Source: Paracoccus homiensis (GTDB lineage Bacteria; Pseudomonadota; Alphaproteobacteria; Rhodobacterales; Rhodobacteraceae). Taken from it: a stretch of DNA of 64,000 nucleotides. Made by a program: the position numbers and the translations under genes. A model generated the notes under the pieces. It was given only the letters and a program-made list of their open reading frames with translations. It did no database searches and was not told the origin of the DNA. Shown here one piece after another: positions 1 to 7,671 of the stretch. The stretch is from positions 398,634-462,633 of the forward strand of contig NZ_FOHO01000002.1 in assembly GCF_900111675.1 (NCBI RefSeq), read 5' to 3'. How positions within the stretch are numbered: the first letter of the stretch is position 1; every line of letters starts with the position of its first letter.

Positions 1-162
1 CTGCGCCATTTCCAGCGTCCAGATCGACGGCAGGAAGAACGCCTTGGAAACCGAGGACCACAGCAGCACCCCGATCATCGCGAACAGGCCATACATGGTG
101 ACAAGGCCGATCAGCTTGCTGATCCGGTCGATGGCATTGGCATAGGCGCGCAACAGCCTCAT
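1..162 (-). CDS. TRAP transporter small permease (DctQ-like), N-terminal part
   Basis: Only the first 54 residues lie in the window; the gene runs off the left edge. It begins MRLLRAYANAIDRISKLIG and enters one hydrophobic helix (about residues 18-35), followed by an aromatic stretch ending in the L-E-M-A-Q that is typical of TRAP small subunits. In this family the small membrane subunit joins the large permease and a periplasmic binding protein for sodium-driven uptake of organic acids. Its ATG overlaps the stop of the upstream amidohydrolase gene (ATGA), so the two are translationally coupled. The substrate cannot be told from this fragment. Confidence 0.72.
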   Translation of the reverse strand, partial: MRLLRAYANAIDRISKLIGLVTMYGLFAMIGVLLWSSVSKAFFLPSIWTLEMAQ

Positions 163-926
163 ATGCCGCCCCCCGTGCGGGTCGCCTGCAGGATGGTATC
201 GGCCAGATGCGCGGCCATGTCCCTCGCGCCGCCCGCGTTATCGATCAGGTCGTTGCGGATCTCGATCATCGTGGTCGGCAGGCCCCGGTTTTCGGCATGG
301 CGCACGATGCTGTAGGTCACGCCGTCCTTCGCGCTGTAGGGGGCGTTCAGCTCGGCCCGGAAACGGCCCTTGGCCCGTTCGACCCGCAACGCGGCCTGGC
401 TAAGCGCGGCCCGATCGCGAAACAGAAAGCCAAGCTGGGTGTCGCGCGGCTGACCGTGATAGACTGCGGTAAAACTGTGGATGGTGACAATGCTGACCGG
501 CCCGCCCACACGCTGCATCTGCAGGTCGATCAGCTGTGTCGCGGCATGATGAAACGGATCGTGGATCAGCATGCAGCGGCCCGCGATGTCGGTTTCGGAC
601 AGGTCGCGGTTGCCGGGTATGTCGAACACCTCGCTGCGTGGCGGGATGCAATCGGCCGCGGTCGGCGGGCGGTTGCAATCGTAAAGCAGCCGCGACACCC
701 CGCAGGACAACAGCGGCGCATCCAGGATGCGCGACATCTCGGCGGCGACAGTCTCGGCCCCGATATCCCAGGCGGCATGGGACAGGCGGGCCGCATCATC
801 CAGCCCCATGTCGCCGAAATCCTCGGGGATGACATGCGCGGCATGTTCACAGATCAGGACAATCGGCGCGGCACCGTTCGTCTTGCGAAACCATATCGGG
901 GACCATTGCTGATTCACCACATGCAC
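159..926 (-). CDS. N-formylglutamate amidohydrolase-like protein
   Basis: A 255-residue protein of the N-formylglutamate amidohydrolase (HutG/FGase) family. The family signature is visible: an ICEHAAHVIP segment near the N terminus, LSHAAWDIGA, then SRLLYDCNRPP, and VTIHSFTAVYHG near the middle; the His and Glu residues in these segments are the expected metal-site region. Related enzymes release formate from N-formyl amino acids or hydrolyse similar amides. It lies between a TRAP transporter gene (4-base overlap) and a divergent RpiR regulator, so here it probably processes the imported compound rather than serving histidine breakdown; no hut genes are nearby. The ATG at 926 leaves a 116-base regulatory spacer to the regulator. 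Confidence 0.85.
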   Translation of the reverse strand: MHVVNQQWSPIWFRKTNGAAPIVLICEHAAHVIPEDFGDMGLDDAARLSHAAWDIGAETVAAEMSRILDAPLLSCGVSRLLYDCNRPPTAADCIPPRSEVFDIPGNRDLSETDIAGRCMLIHDPFHHAATQLIDLQMQRVGGPVSIVTIHSFTAVYHGQPRDTQLGFLFRDRAALSQAALRVERAKGRFRAELNAPYSAKDGVTYSIVRHAENRGLPTTMIEIRNDLIDNAGGARDMAAHLADTILQATRTGGGI

Positions 927-941
927 CTCGGACCTGAATTT

Positions 942-1020
942 TGTAGAGGCTGCTACACATCCGCTTTCTGTGTCAATTATATTATGTAGCAGAAGCTACA
1001 ATCTGCTATACGATGTAGCA
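942..1020. promoter_or_regulatory. Three inverted repeats between divergent FGase/TRAP and rpiR genes
   Basis: The spacer carries TGTAG-N6-CTACA (942-957), TGTAGC-N4-GCTACA (985-1000) and TGCTA-N7-TAGCA (1004-1020). All three share TGTAGC/GCTAC half-sites. Their position between a regulator and its divergent neighbours makes them good candidate operators for the adjacent RpiR protein. Binding is inferred, not shown. Confidence 0.6.
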
Positions 1021-1042
1021 TACTGAACTAAGGTAGCGAGAC

Positions 1043-1888
1043 ATGCTGGTCAGAGATCTTGTGGAAAAACACCGGGCCGAGTTCACCACCGCCGAGCGCA
1101 GGCTGATTCCGTTCCTGAAAGACGACTCGCTGGTGATCGAGCTGCAATCCATCACCAAACTGGCCGAAGCGGCCGAGGTATCGACCCCGACGGTGATCAG
1201 ACTGGCCCGAAAACTGGGCTTTGACGGCTTCCCCGCGCTACAGGGCGCGATCCGGGCCGAACTTGCCGAACGGATCAAGCAGCCTCTGGCCAAGCTAGAG
1301 GCACCGATGGCCGAAAGCGGGGCCGATCACCTGATCAACCGCTTTGCCGAAAAGGTCGTGCAGAATCTTGGCCAGACGATCGGGCAGCTGAACCTTGCCG
1401 ATTTCGCCGCCGCCGCGACATTGCTCAGCAGTTTCGACAGGCCCGTCTATCTGATCGGCGGTCGCATCACCCAGCCCGTCGCCGCCTATTTCGCCAATCA
1501 GCTGGCGAATGTACGCCCGCGCGTCACCTTGATGAGTTCCTCGCGCAGCGCATGGCCGCAGACGGTCATGGACCTGGACGATCGCACGGTGCTGATCATC
1601 TTCGACATCCGCCGCTATGAAAAGAAGATGGAGCGGTTGGCCGAATTCGCCGTCTCGCAGGGGGTGCAGATCATCTTGCTGACCGATCAATGGGGTTCGC
1701 CCATCGAAAAGATCGCCCATCACTGTTTTCGCGCCATGGTCGAGGCCCCGTCCAGCTGGGATTCGACCCTGGCCCTGAACTTCCTGGTCGAGACCTTCGT
1801 GGCGCAGGTCCAGCGCGAAGCCGCCGATGCCAGCGCCGAACGCATCCGGCGCATGGAACACGTGATCGGCGCGACCGAAATATTCTGA
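1043..1888 (+). CDS. MurR/RpiR family transcriptional regulator
   Basis: A 281-residue regulator with an N-terminal RpiR-type helix-turn-helix (about residues 1-75; it contains KLAEAAEVSTPTVIRLARKLGF) and a C-terminal SIS sugar-isomerase-like domain (about residues 120-260) that usually binds a phosphosugar or related effector. An AAGG sequence lies about 8 bases before the ATG. It is divergent from the amidohydrolase/TRAP operon, and palindromes fill the spacer, so it most likely controls that operon and perhaps itself. The effector is unknown. RpiR proteins can repress or activate, and the sequence does not settle which. Confidence 0.88.
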   Translation: MLVRDLVEKHRAEFTTAERRLIPFLKDDSLVIELQSITKLAEAAEVSTPTVIRLARKLGFDGFPALQGAIRAELAERIKQPLAKLEAPMAESGADHLINRFAEKVVQNLGQTIGQLNLADFAAAATLLSSFDRPVYLIGGRITQPVAAYFANQLANVRPRVTLMSSSRSAWPQTVMDLDDRTVLIIFDIRRYEKKMERLAEFAVSQGVQIILLTDQWGSPIEKIAHHCFRAMVEAPSSWDSTLALNFLVETFVAQVQREAADASAERIRRMEHVIGATEIF

Positions 1889-1981
1889 CAACGCGGTCTT
1901 GGACGAGGTCGAACGCGATTGTGCGGCCTTCGGGGGGAATGTGACACGTTGAACCGACCCCCATTTCAACCGAAAATCTGG

Positions 1982-2150
1982 GCATGCGATCCGCCCACGG
2001 GAGAGCGTCTCCGCCGCTTGCCATCTCCTCGCGAATGACCGCGCGGCCGGATTCGGGGATCGTGCGAAAGCCACGGCGGGCGAGCTCGGTGATCAGGCTG
2101 GTCTTGCCCGCACCAGGGCCGCCCGTCACGACAAAGAAATGGTCGCTCAT
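1982..2150 (-). pseudogene. Truncated AAA-type ATPase (AAA_28-like) remnant
   Basis: The reading frame starts like an AAA_28 P-loop protein: FFVVTGGPGAGKTSLI (Walker A), then RGFRTIPESGRAVIREE and ALPWADR. About 56 residues in, the resemblance stops; the open frame continues to 1671 but is then low-complexity sequence antisense to the rpiR gene. Complete members are about 180 residues, so most of the protein is missing, including Walker B. I read this as a 3'-truncated gene. The ATG at 2150 may still be expressed, but the product should not work as an ATPase. It lies 170 bases from a tRNA gene, a common site of rearrangement. Confidence 0.6.
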
Positions 2151-2319
2151 GGGCCACCCTCGGATTTGACAGGGGAAAGCGCTGCGAAGCTATCGACACG
2201 CTAGGAGCGGCGATCAAGGCAGCATGGATTTTCGTAGAGAAAACAGCACCCGTCTGCGTGGCAGAGGCAAATCCTCTGACGAAAAAGGCAGAACTATCTG
2301 GTGCTTTTCAAAAGATCTT

Positions 2320-2395
<76 letters not shown>

Positions 2396-2434
2396 ACGGT
2401 CCAGCAGAAACTGTCGTTCTTGCTGTAGAGGGGC

Positions 2435-2462
2435 GTATAAGTTTGTGCGCCGTCAGGTGCAA
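2435..2462 (-). promoter_or_regulatory. Probable promoter of the tRNA-Ala gene
   Basis: On the minus strand a TTGCAC (-35-like) and a TTATAC (-10-like) are separated by 16 bases and end 39 bases before the tRNA 5' end, a fitting arrangement for a sigma-70 tRNA promoter. Assigned by eye only. Confidence 0.5.
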
Positions 2463-2680
2463 GTCAAAAAATGCGGTTTCATTGGAAATTCGGGCGAAGG
2501 CATTCCGTGGCGCGGAGTCGGTCTGGGTGGTTCGCCCTTGGGTCAGCGAACTGCCAGGGGAATCGTGAGCCTGGCTGTCGGGGCGATGACCGCGACCTCA
2601 TATCGGCGTCGGTTCGCTTGTCGCGGGGCGCGGCGCTGCTACAACTATTGCGCAAGACGCCAACAGCAGGGGAGATCGGG

Positions 2681-3736
2681 ATGACACATCTGTGGGTGCG
2701 GGCCGAAAGTCGTTCGAACGAGGAACGTGTGGGCATCACCCCTGAAGGTGTGGCCAAGCTTCGGGCTGCGGGGATGAGGGTGACGGTCGAGGACAGCCCG
2801 CGCCGCGTGATCTCGACCGAGGATTACGCGCGCGCCGGCGCCGATATCGCGGTCGAGGGCACCTGGCCTGCTGCGCCCGACGATGCGATCATCTTCGGGC
2901 TGAAGGAATTGCCGCAGGATGGAACGCCGCTGCATCATCGCCACATCATGTTCGGGCATGCGTTCAAGGGGCAGCCGGATGGTCAGGTGTTGCTGCGCCG
3001 GTTCCGCGAAGGTGGCGGGGCGCTGTATGATCTTGAGTATCTGCTGGACGCGGACGGAAGAAGGCTGGCAGCCTTTGGCTATTGGGCCGGGTTTGCCGGG
3101 GCGGCGGTGTCGCTGAAATGCTGGGCTGCGCAGCAGCGTGGCGAAATCTGCCCGCCGGTGCAGGCCTATGCCGATCAGCATCGTCTGACCGAGGATCTGC
3201 GCGCCCGGCTGGACGCGACCAACCTGACACGCCCGCGCGCGATCGTGGTGGGTGCGAAGGGGCGCGTGGGCCGTGGTGCTGCGGATCTGTTGTCGCAGCT
3301 GGGCGTGGCGGTGACCCGTTGGGACATGGCGGAAACCGCGCATGGAGGTCCGTTCCCCGAGATCCTCGCGCATGACATCTTCATCAATGCCATCCTGGCG
3401 CAGCCGGGGGCGCCGGTCTTTGTTCCGGCCGAGGCGGTCGGTCCGGGGCGTGCCTTGCGCGTGATCGGTGATGTGGCCTGTGATCCGACCAGCGCGTTTT
3501 CCCCGATCAAGGTTTACGACCGCTGTACGACCTGGGATGCGCCTGCGCTGCGCGTCGCCGAGGCGCCGCTGCTGGACGTAATGGCGATCGACAACCTGCC
3601 CTCGATGCTGCCGCGCGAATCGTCGCTGGATTATGCGGCGCAATTGCTGCCCGTGCTGGCGCAGTTGGACCGTATCGAGGCCGGGCCTTGGGGCGGTGCA
3701 CGGGCGATCTTTGACCGCCACGTGTCGGGGCGGTGA
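2681..3736 (+). CDS. Saccharopine dehydrogenase (NAD+, L-lysine-forming type)
   Basis: A 351-residue protein resembling the LYS1-type saccharopine dehydrogenases, which interconvert saccharopine with lysine and 2-oxoglutarate. The N-terminal alanine-dehydrogenase-like domain has WVRAESRSNEERVGITPEG, then FGLKELP and HHRHIMFGHAFKGQ. The nucleotide-binding part includes IVVGAKGRVGRGAADLL (about residues 190-205), and the C terminus keeps VIGDVACDPTSAFSPI and AIDNLPSMLPRESS. The frame is open upstream to 2471, but the ATG at 2681 follows GGGGAG and starts exactly at family homology. In bacteria with the diaminopimelate pathway this enzyme may serve lysine degradation or another amino acid; the neighbours give no clue. 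Confidence 0.85.
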   Translation: MTHLWVRAESRSNEERVGITPEGVAKLRAAGMRVTVEDSPRRVISTEDYARAGADIAVEGTWPAAPDDAIIFGLKELPQDGTPLHHRHIMFGHAFKGQPDGQVLLRRFREGGGALYDLEYLLDADGRRLAAFGYWAGFAGAAVSLKCWAAQQRGEICPPVQAYADQHRLTEDLRARLDATNLTRPRAIVVGAKGRVGRGAADLLSQLGVAVTRWDMAETAHGGPFPEILAHDIFINAILAQPGAPVFVPAEAVGPGRALRVIGDVACDPTSAFSPIKVYDRCTTWDAPALRVAEAPLLDVMAIDNLPSMLPRESSLDYAAQLLPVLAQLDRIEAGPWGGARAIFDRHVSGR

Positions 3737-3807
3737 CCGGGGTTCCGGGGAACGGACAGGCGACAGGCGGCGTTCGGCCATCAGGCCGCAACCACCGGAG
3801 AGACATC

Positions 3808-4989
3808 ATGTATCGTTCAGCATTCATGGCGCTGGCCATCCTGACCGCAGGGGGCGCCGCCGCGCAGGGGTTCAACCAGGCGCCGCCGAACGCGCCGGAC
3901 CAGACACCTGCCTTCGACGGGCAGACCCGCGCGCCGGTGCTGTCCGACACGCCCTTGTCACGGCAAGTCATCGCGGATGGCCTGGACCACCCCTGGGGCA
4001 TGGCACAGATGCCGGACGGGGCGTGGCTGGTCACCGAAAAGCCCGGGCGGTTGCGCATCATTGCCGCCGACGGATCCTTGGGCGAGCCGATTGCCGGCCT
4101 GCCGAAAGTCGATGCGCGTGGTCAGGGCGGGCTTCTGGACGTCGCGATCGCGAATGATTTTGCCGAGACACGTCGTGTCTGGGTCAGCTTTGCCCAGCCG
4201 CGCGAGGGTGGCAAGACCGCCACTGCCGTTGCAACCGGGATCCTGTCGGCGGATGGGCGGCAATTGCAAGAGATGAACGTCATCTGGCAACAGCAGCCGG
4301 CATGGAAGTCGACAAAGCATTATGGATCGAGGTTGGTTCTTGATGGCGAGGGCGGTCTGTTCGTGACGACCGGCGAACGGTCCGATCCCGAACCGCGCGT
4401 CTATGCGCAGAATGTGCGTGCGACCTTGGGCAAGGTGGTACGGATCGACCCGATCAGCGGGGCCGCGATGGGCGATCCGGGCGTGGCCGAAGCCCTGCCC
4501 GAGATCTGGTCCTGGGGACATCGGAACATCCAGGGTGCGGCGCTTGGCCCGCAGGGCGAACTGTGGACGATCGAGCATGGTCCGAAGGGCGGGGATGAGC
4601 TGAACCGCCCGCAGGCAGGGCGCAATTACGGCTGGCCCCGCGTGACCTATGGCGTTGAATACAGCGGACAGCCGGTGGGTGAGGGCGTCACCCAATTGGA
4701 AGGGACCGAGCAGCCGGTCTATTACTGGGACCCGGTGATCGCGCCCGGCGGCATGGCCTTCTATGAGGGAGAGATGTTTTCCGATTGGCAGGGCGATCTG
4801 CTGATCGGGGGGCTGAGGGCCGGGGCCGTCGTGCGCCTGCAGATGCAGGATGGGCGCGTCACGGGTGAGGCGCGGCATGTTCAGGGGATCGGCCGTGTGC
4901 GCGATGTCGCGGTTGCGGATGACGGCGCGATCATGGTGCTGACCGATGCGGCGAATGGGGCGCTGATCCGGCTGACACCTTCGAAGTAG
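3808..4989 (+). CDS. PQQ-dependent aldose sugar dehydrogenase-like protein (YliI family)
   Basis: A 393-residue exported protein: a signal peptide (residues 1-20, ending AAAQ) and then a six-bladed propeller of the soluble glucose dehydrogenase/YliI family. Recognisable segments are GLDHPWGMAQMPDGAWLVTEKPGRLR, GQGGLLDVAIA, SKHYGSRLVLD-like STKHYGSRLVLD, TTGERSD, and WSWGHRNIQGAALGPQGELWTIEHGPKGGDE. Family members oxidise sugars in the periplasm with PQQ. The start at 3808 follows CCGGAGAG and gives a proper signal peptide; an in-frame start at 3733 would overlap the previous gene. No PQQ synthesis genes are in the window. Confidence 0.87.
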   Translation: MYRSAFMALAILTAGGAAAQGFNQAPPNAPDQTPAFDGQTRAPVLSDTPLSRQVIADGLDHPWGMAQMPDGAWLVTEKPGRLRIIAADGSLGEPIAGLPKVDARGQGGLLDVAIANDFAETRRVWVSFAQPREGGKTATAVATGILSADGRQLQEMNVIWQQQPAWKSTKHYGSRLVLDGEGGLFVTTGERSDPEPRVYAQNVRATLGKVVRIDPISGAAMGDPGVAEALPEIWSWGHRNIQGAALGPQGELWTIEHGPKGGDELNRPQAGRNYGWPRVTYGVEYSGQPVGEGVTQLEGTEQPVYYWDPVIAPGGMAFYEGEMFSDWQGDLLIGGLRAGAVVRLQMQDGRVTGEARHVQGIGRVRDVAVADDGAIMVLTDAANGALIRLTPSK

Positions 4990-5001
4990 GGGAAGGGGGG
5001 C

Positions 5002-5022
5002 GGAACGGGCAGGGCCCGTTCC
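5002..5022. terminator. Stem-loop between convergent genes
   Basis: A perfect 9-bp stem (GGAACGGGC, loop AGG, GCCCGTTCC) lies 13 bases after the sugar dehydrogenase stop and before the end of the convergent DUF3775 gene. Neither side has a T-run, so it is at best a weak or Rho-assisted terminator. Confidence 0.4.
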
Positions 5023-5059
5023 GGTCGCTGCCGCTGGGCCGGGCGCGCCTTCGGCGCGG

Positions 5060-5431
5060 TCAGACGGGTTTTTGCAGGTCGTCTTCAGCCTCTTCGGGTG
5101 AAATGCCAAGCGCATCCATCCCCGCCTCGAGCAGATCGGCCAGGCGGGGTTCGCCCATCAGATAGTCTTCGGTCGGGGTCGTCTGTTCCGTACGGGCCGT
5201 GGCGATGGCCTCGGACAGATCTGCGGCATCGAAGCTGTCGCGGCCTATCCACATCACGGCGACAAGGCTGGCCTGTTCGTCCTCGTTGAGACCGGCGATG
5301 AAATCATGCAGCTCGGTTCGGGTGCCATGCTGTCGGCGTTCGCCCTGATGCGCCCAGGCGTTGACGCCGCTGTCATATTCACGGGCGCGGATGATCACAT
5401 GGGCGATCTTGTCGGCGGTGATGTTCAGCAT
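5060..5431 (-). CDS. DUF3775 domain-containing protein
   Basis: A 123-residue acidic protein matching the DUF3775 pattern: an N-terminal ITADKIAHVIIRAREYD, LHDFIAGLNEDEQASLVAVMWIGR in the middle, and DYLMGEPRLADLLEAGMDALG near the end. No function is established for the family, and no catalytic motif is visible. It lies 52 bases downstream of mutL on the same strand and may be cotranscribed with it. Confidence 0.8.
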   Translation of the reverse strand: MLNITADKIAHVIIRAREYDSGVNAWAHQGERRQHGTRTELHDFIAGLNEDEQASLVAVMWIGRDSFDAADLSEAIATARTEQTTPTEDYLMGEPRLADLLEAGMDALGISPEEAEDDLQKPV

Positions 5432-5483
5432 GGCGGCCCCCCTGATCCGGATGGCGAAATTCTGGACCCGTTGCCCGGCCCGG

Positions 5484-7310
5484 TCAATCCTTGCGGCCGA
5501 ACAGGCGTTCGATGTCGGACAGGCGCAGCTTGACCCATGTCGGGCGGCCGTGATTGCACTGACCGGATTTTGGCGTCCGCTCCATCTCGCGCAGGAGGGC
5601 GTTCATTTCATCCGCGCTCATCCGCCGTCCCGAACGGACCGAGCCGTGGCAGGCCATCGAGGACAGGACCGCATCGATCCGCGCGCGCAGACGGTCAGAG
5701 GCGCCCTGATCGGCGAGATCGTCCAGAATGTCGCGGATCAGAGGCGCGGCATTCAGCCGGGCCAGCATCGCCGGCACCTCTCGTATGGCGATGGCGCCGC
5801 CGCCGAAGGGTTCGATCACCAGCCCAAGATCGGCCAGTTCCCCGGCGATTGACAGGATCCGGCTGGCATCAGATTCGGACAGATCGACGATCTCGGGGAT
5901 CAGCAGCGCCTGGCTGGGAATGCCGTGCTCGGCGGCCTGCGCCTTCAGTCGTTCATAGACCAGACGTTCATGGGCCGCGTGCTGATCGACGATGACCATG
6001 CCATCGGCGGTTTGCGCGATGATGTAATTTTCGTGTACCTGTGCGCGGGCCGCCCCCAGAGGCGCATCGGGAAAGGGTGCAGCCTGCGGTTCCTCGTATC
6101 GGGCCGAGGGCAGATCAGAGAAACCCGGGTCCAGAACCGGTGGCGGCGCCTGCAGGTCCAGACTTGCGCGCAGGGCCTGCGGCGATGGGCGGTAATCCAT
6201 CTGATAGCTGCGGGCGGGCGGCGTCTGGTCCGGTTCGGGGCGAAAGGCCGCAAGGGTCGCATCGCCCACCGTCGAGGATGCGCGATGACCGGCATTGGCC
6301 ATGCCGTGCCGCAGCGCGCTGACCAGCAATCCGCGCGCCGATTGCGGATCGCGAAACCGGACCTCGGCCTTGGCGGGATGGACATTCACATCGACAAGCT
6401 GCGGATCGCAGGTCAGATACAGCACCGCCGCCGGATGCCGCCCCGAGGCCAGCACATCCATATAGCCCGCGCGCAGGGCCCCGATCAGCAGCTTGTCCCG
6501 GACCGGGCGGCCATTGACGTACAGATGCTGGGCCACCGCCGCGCCCCGCGAATAGGTGGGCAGGGCGGCGAAGCCGGTCAGGGTCAGCCCGTCGCGTTCG
6601 GCATCCAGAGCGATCGCGTTGTCGATGAAATCGCGCCCCATGACCCGCGCCAGCCGGGTCTGAAGCGCGCCGAAAAGTTCGCCCTGTTCGGCATCCGCGC
6701 GAAACAGTTCCCTGCCATCGGCGGTCAGCGTGAAGCCGACATAGGGTTCGGCCATGGCCAGTCGCCGGATGGTGTCGGCCACGGCCTGAGTCTCGGCCCG
6801 CTCGCTGCGCATGAATTTTAGCCGGGCGGGTGTGGCGAAGAACAGGTCGCGCAGGTCGACCACGGTGCCGCGATTGGCGGCGGCGGGGCGCACCGGTTCC
6901 ATTCGGCCGGCCGCGACCACGATCTGAGCACCTTCGGCCCCGGCGGGTCGGCTGGTGATGGTCAGCCGCCCGACCGCCGCCAGCGATGGCAACGCCTCGC
7001 CCCGAAAGCCAAAGCTGCGAATCGCCAGAAGGTCACTGCCGTCGATCTTGCTGGTCGCATGGCGTGACAGGGCCAGCGGCAGGTCCTCATCGCTCATGCC
7101 GCAGCCGTCATCGGTGACGCGGATCAGCCGCTTGCCTCCGGCCTCGATGGCGATGTCGATGCGGCTGGCCCCGGCATCCAGCGCGTTTTCGACCAGTTCC
7201 TTTACCGCCGAGGCCGGGCGTTCCACCACCTCGCCCGCGGCGATGCGGTTGGCGGTCGCTTCGTCCAGTTGCCGGATGACCGGGCGGATATGGGGTGCGT
7301 GGCTGTTCAT
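5484..7310 (-). CDS. mutL: DNA mismatch repair protein MutL
   Basis: A 608-residue MutL, the ATP-driven mediator that links MutS recognition to strand removal. The GHKL ATPase motifs are present near the N terminus: VKELVENALDAGAS (motif I), DDGCGMS (II), ATSKI and SFGFRGEAL (III). The C-terminal dimerisation domain has VIVDQHAAHERLVYE, SMACHGSVRSGR and ending GRPTWVKLRL. The C-terminal half carries the QHAAHER element typical of MutL proteins with endonuclease activity, as expected for a bacterium without MutH. The frame is open to 7607 but residues before MNSHAPHIRPVIRQLDE have no family character, so the start is set at 7310. Confidence 0.96.
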   Translation of the reverse strand: MNSHAPHIRPVIRQLDEATANRIAAGEVVERPASAVKELVENALDAGASRIDIAIEAGGKRLIRVTDDGCGMSDEDLPLALSRHATSKIDGSDLLAIRSFGFRGEALPSLAAVGRLTITSRPAGAEGAQIVVAAGRMEPVRPAAANRGTVVDLRDLFFATPARLKFMRSERAETQAVADTIRRLAMAEPYVGFTLTADGRELFRADAEQGELFGALQTRLARVMGRDFIDNAIALDAERDGLTLTGFAALPTYSRGAAVAQHLYVNGRPVRDKLLIGALRAGYMDVLASGRHPAAVLYLTCDPQLVDVNVHPAKAEVRFRDPQSARGLLVSALRHGMANAGHRASSTVGDATLAAFRPEPDQTPPARSYQMDYRPSPQALRASLDLQAPPPVLDPGFSDLPSARYEEPQAAPFPDAPLGAARAQVHENYIIAQTADGMVIVDQHAAHERLVYERLKAQAAEHGIPSQALLIPEIVDLSESDASRILSIAGELADLGLVIEPFGGGAIAIREVPAMLARLNAAPLIRDILDDLADQGASDRLRARIDAVLSSMACHGSVRSGRRMSADEMNALLREMERTPKSGQCNHGRPTWVKLRLSDIERLFGRKD

Positions 7311-7431
7311 CTTACCAGATATAGCAGGGTGAAGAGGCGGGTGAAAGAAAATCGCGGCGGAATCCGGTCGCCGGGAAACCGGACAGGCGGGTATCGGGTT
7401 GGGTCGGCATATGCAACGAAGGATGCAAGCC

Positions 7432-7611
7432 ATGATGCAGAAGATCACGCTGACCCTGATCTGCGGGATGACGCTGGCGGTTGCCGCCTGCGGCCCCAAC
7501 ACCGCCACCCGCGCCACGACCGGTGCCGCAACCGGGGCGGTCATTGCCGGACCGGTCGGTGCCGTGGGCGGTGCGGCCCTTGGTGGCAGCGGCGCCGTGC
7601 AGGTCAAATGA
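7432..7611 (+). CDS. Small glycine-rich lipoprotein
   Basis: A 59-residue protein with a lipoprotein signal peptide (MMQKITLTLICGMTLAVAAC; lipobox A-V-A-A-C) and a mature part of about 40 residues rich in Gly, Ala and Thr, with G-x3-G spacing (GAATGAVIAGPVGAVGGAALGG) like a glycine zipper. Such short proteins insert in or span the envelope; no specific role is known. Several ATGs are possible (7411, 7423, 7432, 7435); 7432 sits 9 bases after GAAGG. It is divergent from mutL and ends at a bidirectional terminator. Confidence 0.7.
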   Translation: MMQKITLTLICGMTLAVAACGPNTATRATTGAATGAVIAGPVGAVGGAALGGSGAVQVK

Positions 7612-7627
7612 TCACCGCCTGAAACGC

Positions 7628-7657
7628 AAGGCGCCCGCAGGAAGCTGCGGGCGCCTT
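7628..7657. terminator. Bidirectional intrinsic terminator
   Basis: A 13-bp perfect stem (AAGGCGCCCGCAG, loop GAAG, CTGCGGGCGCCTT) lies between the convergent lipoprotein and M16 peptidase genes and can serve both strands. Confidence 0.75.
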
Positions 7658-7671
7658 GTCATGTCGACAGT

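Noticed and set aside
2471..2680. N-terminal extension of the saccharopine dehydrogenase frame
   Set aside because: The extra 70 codons have no homology, while the ATG at 2681 has a ribosome site and starts the family sequence.
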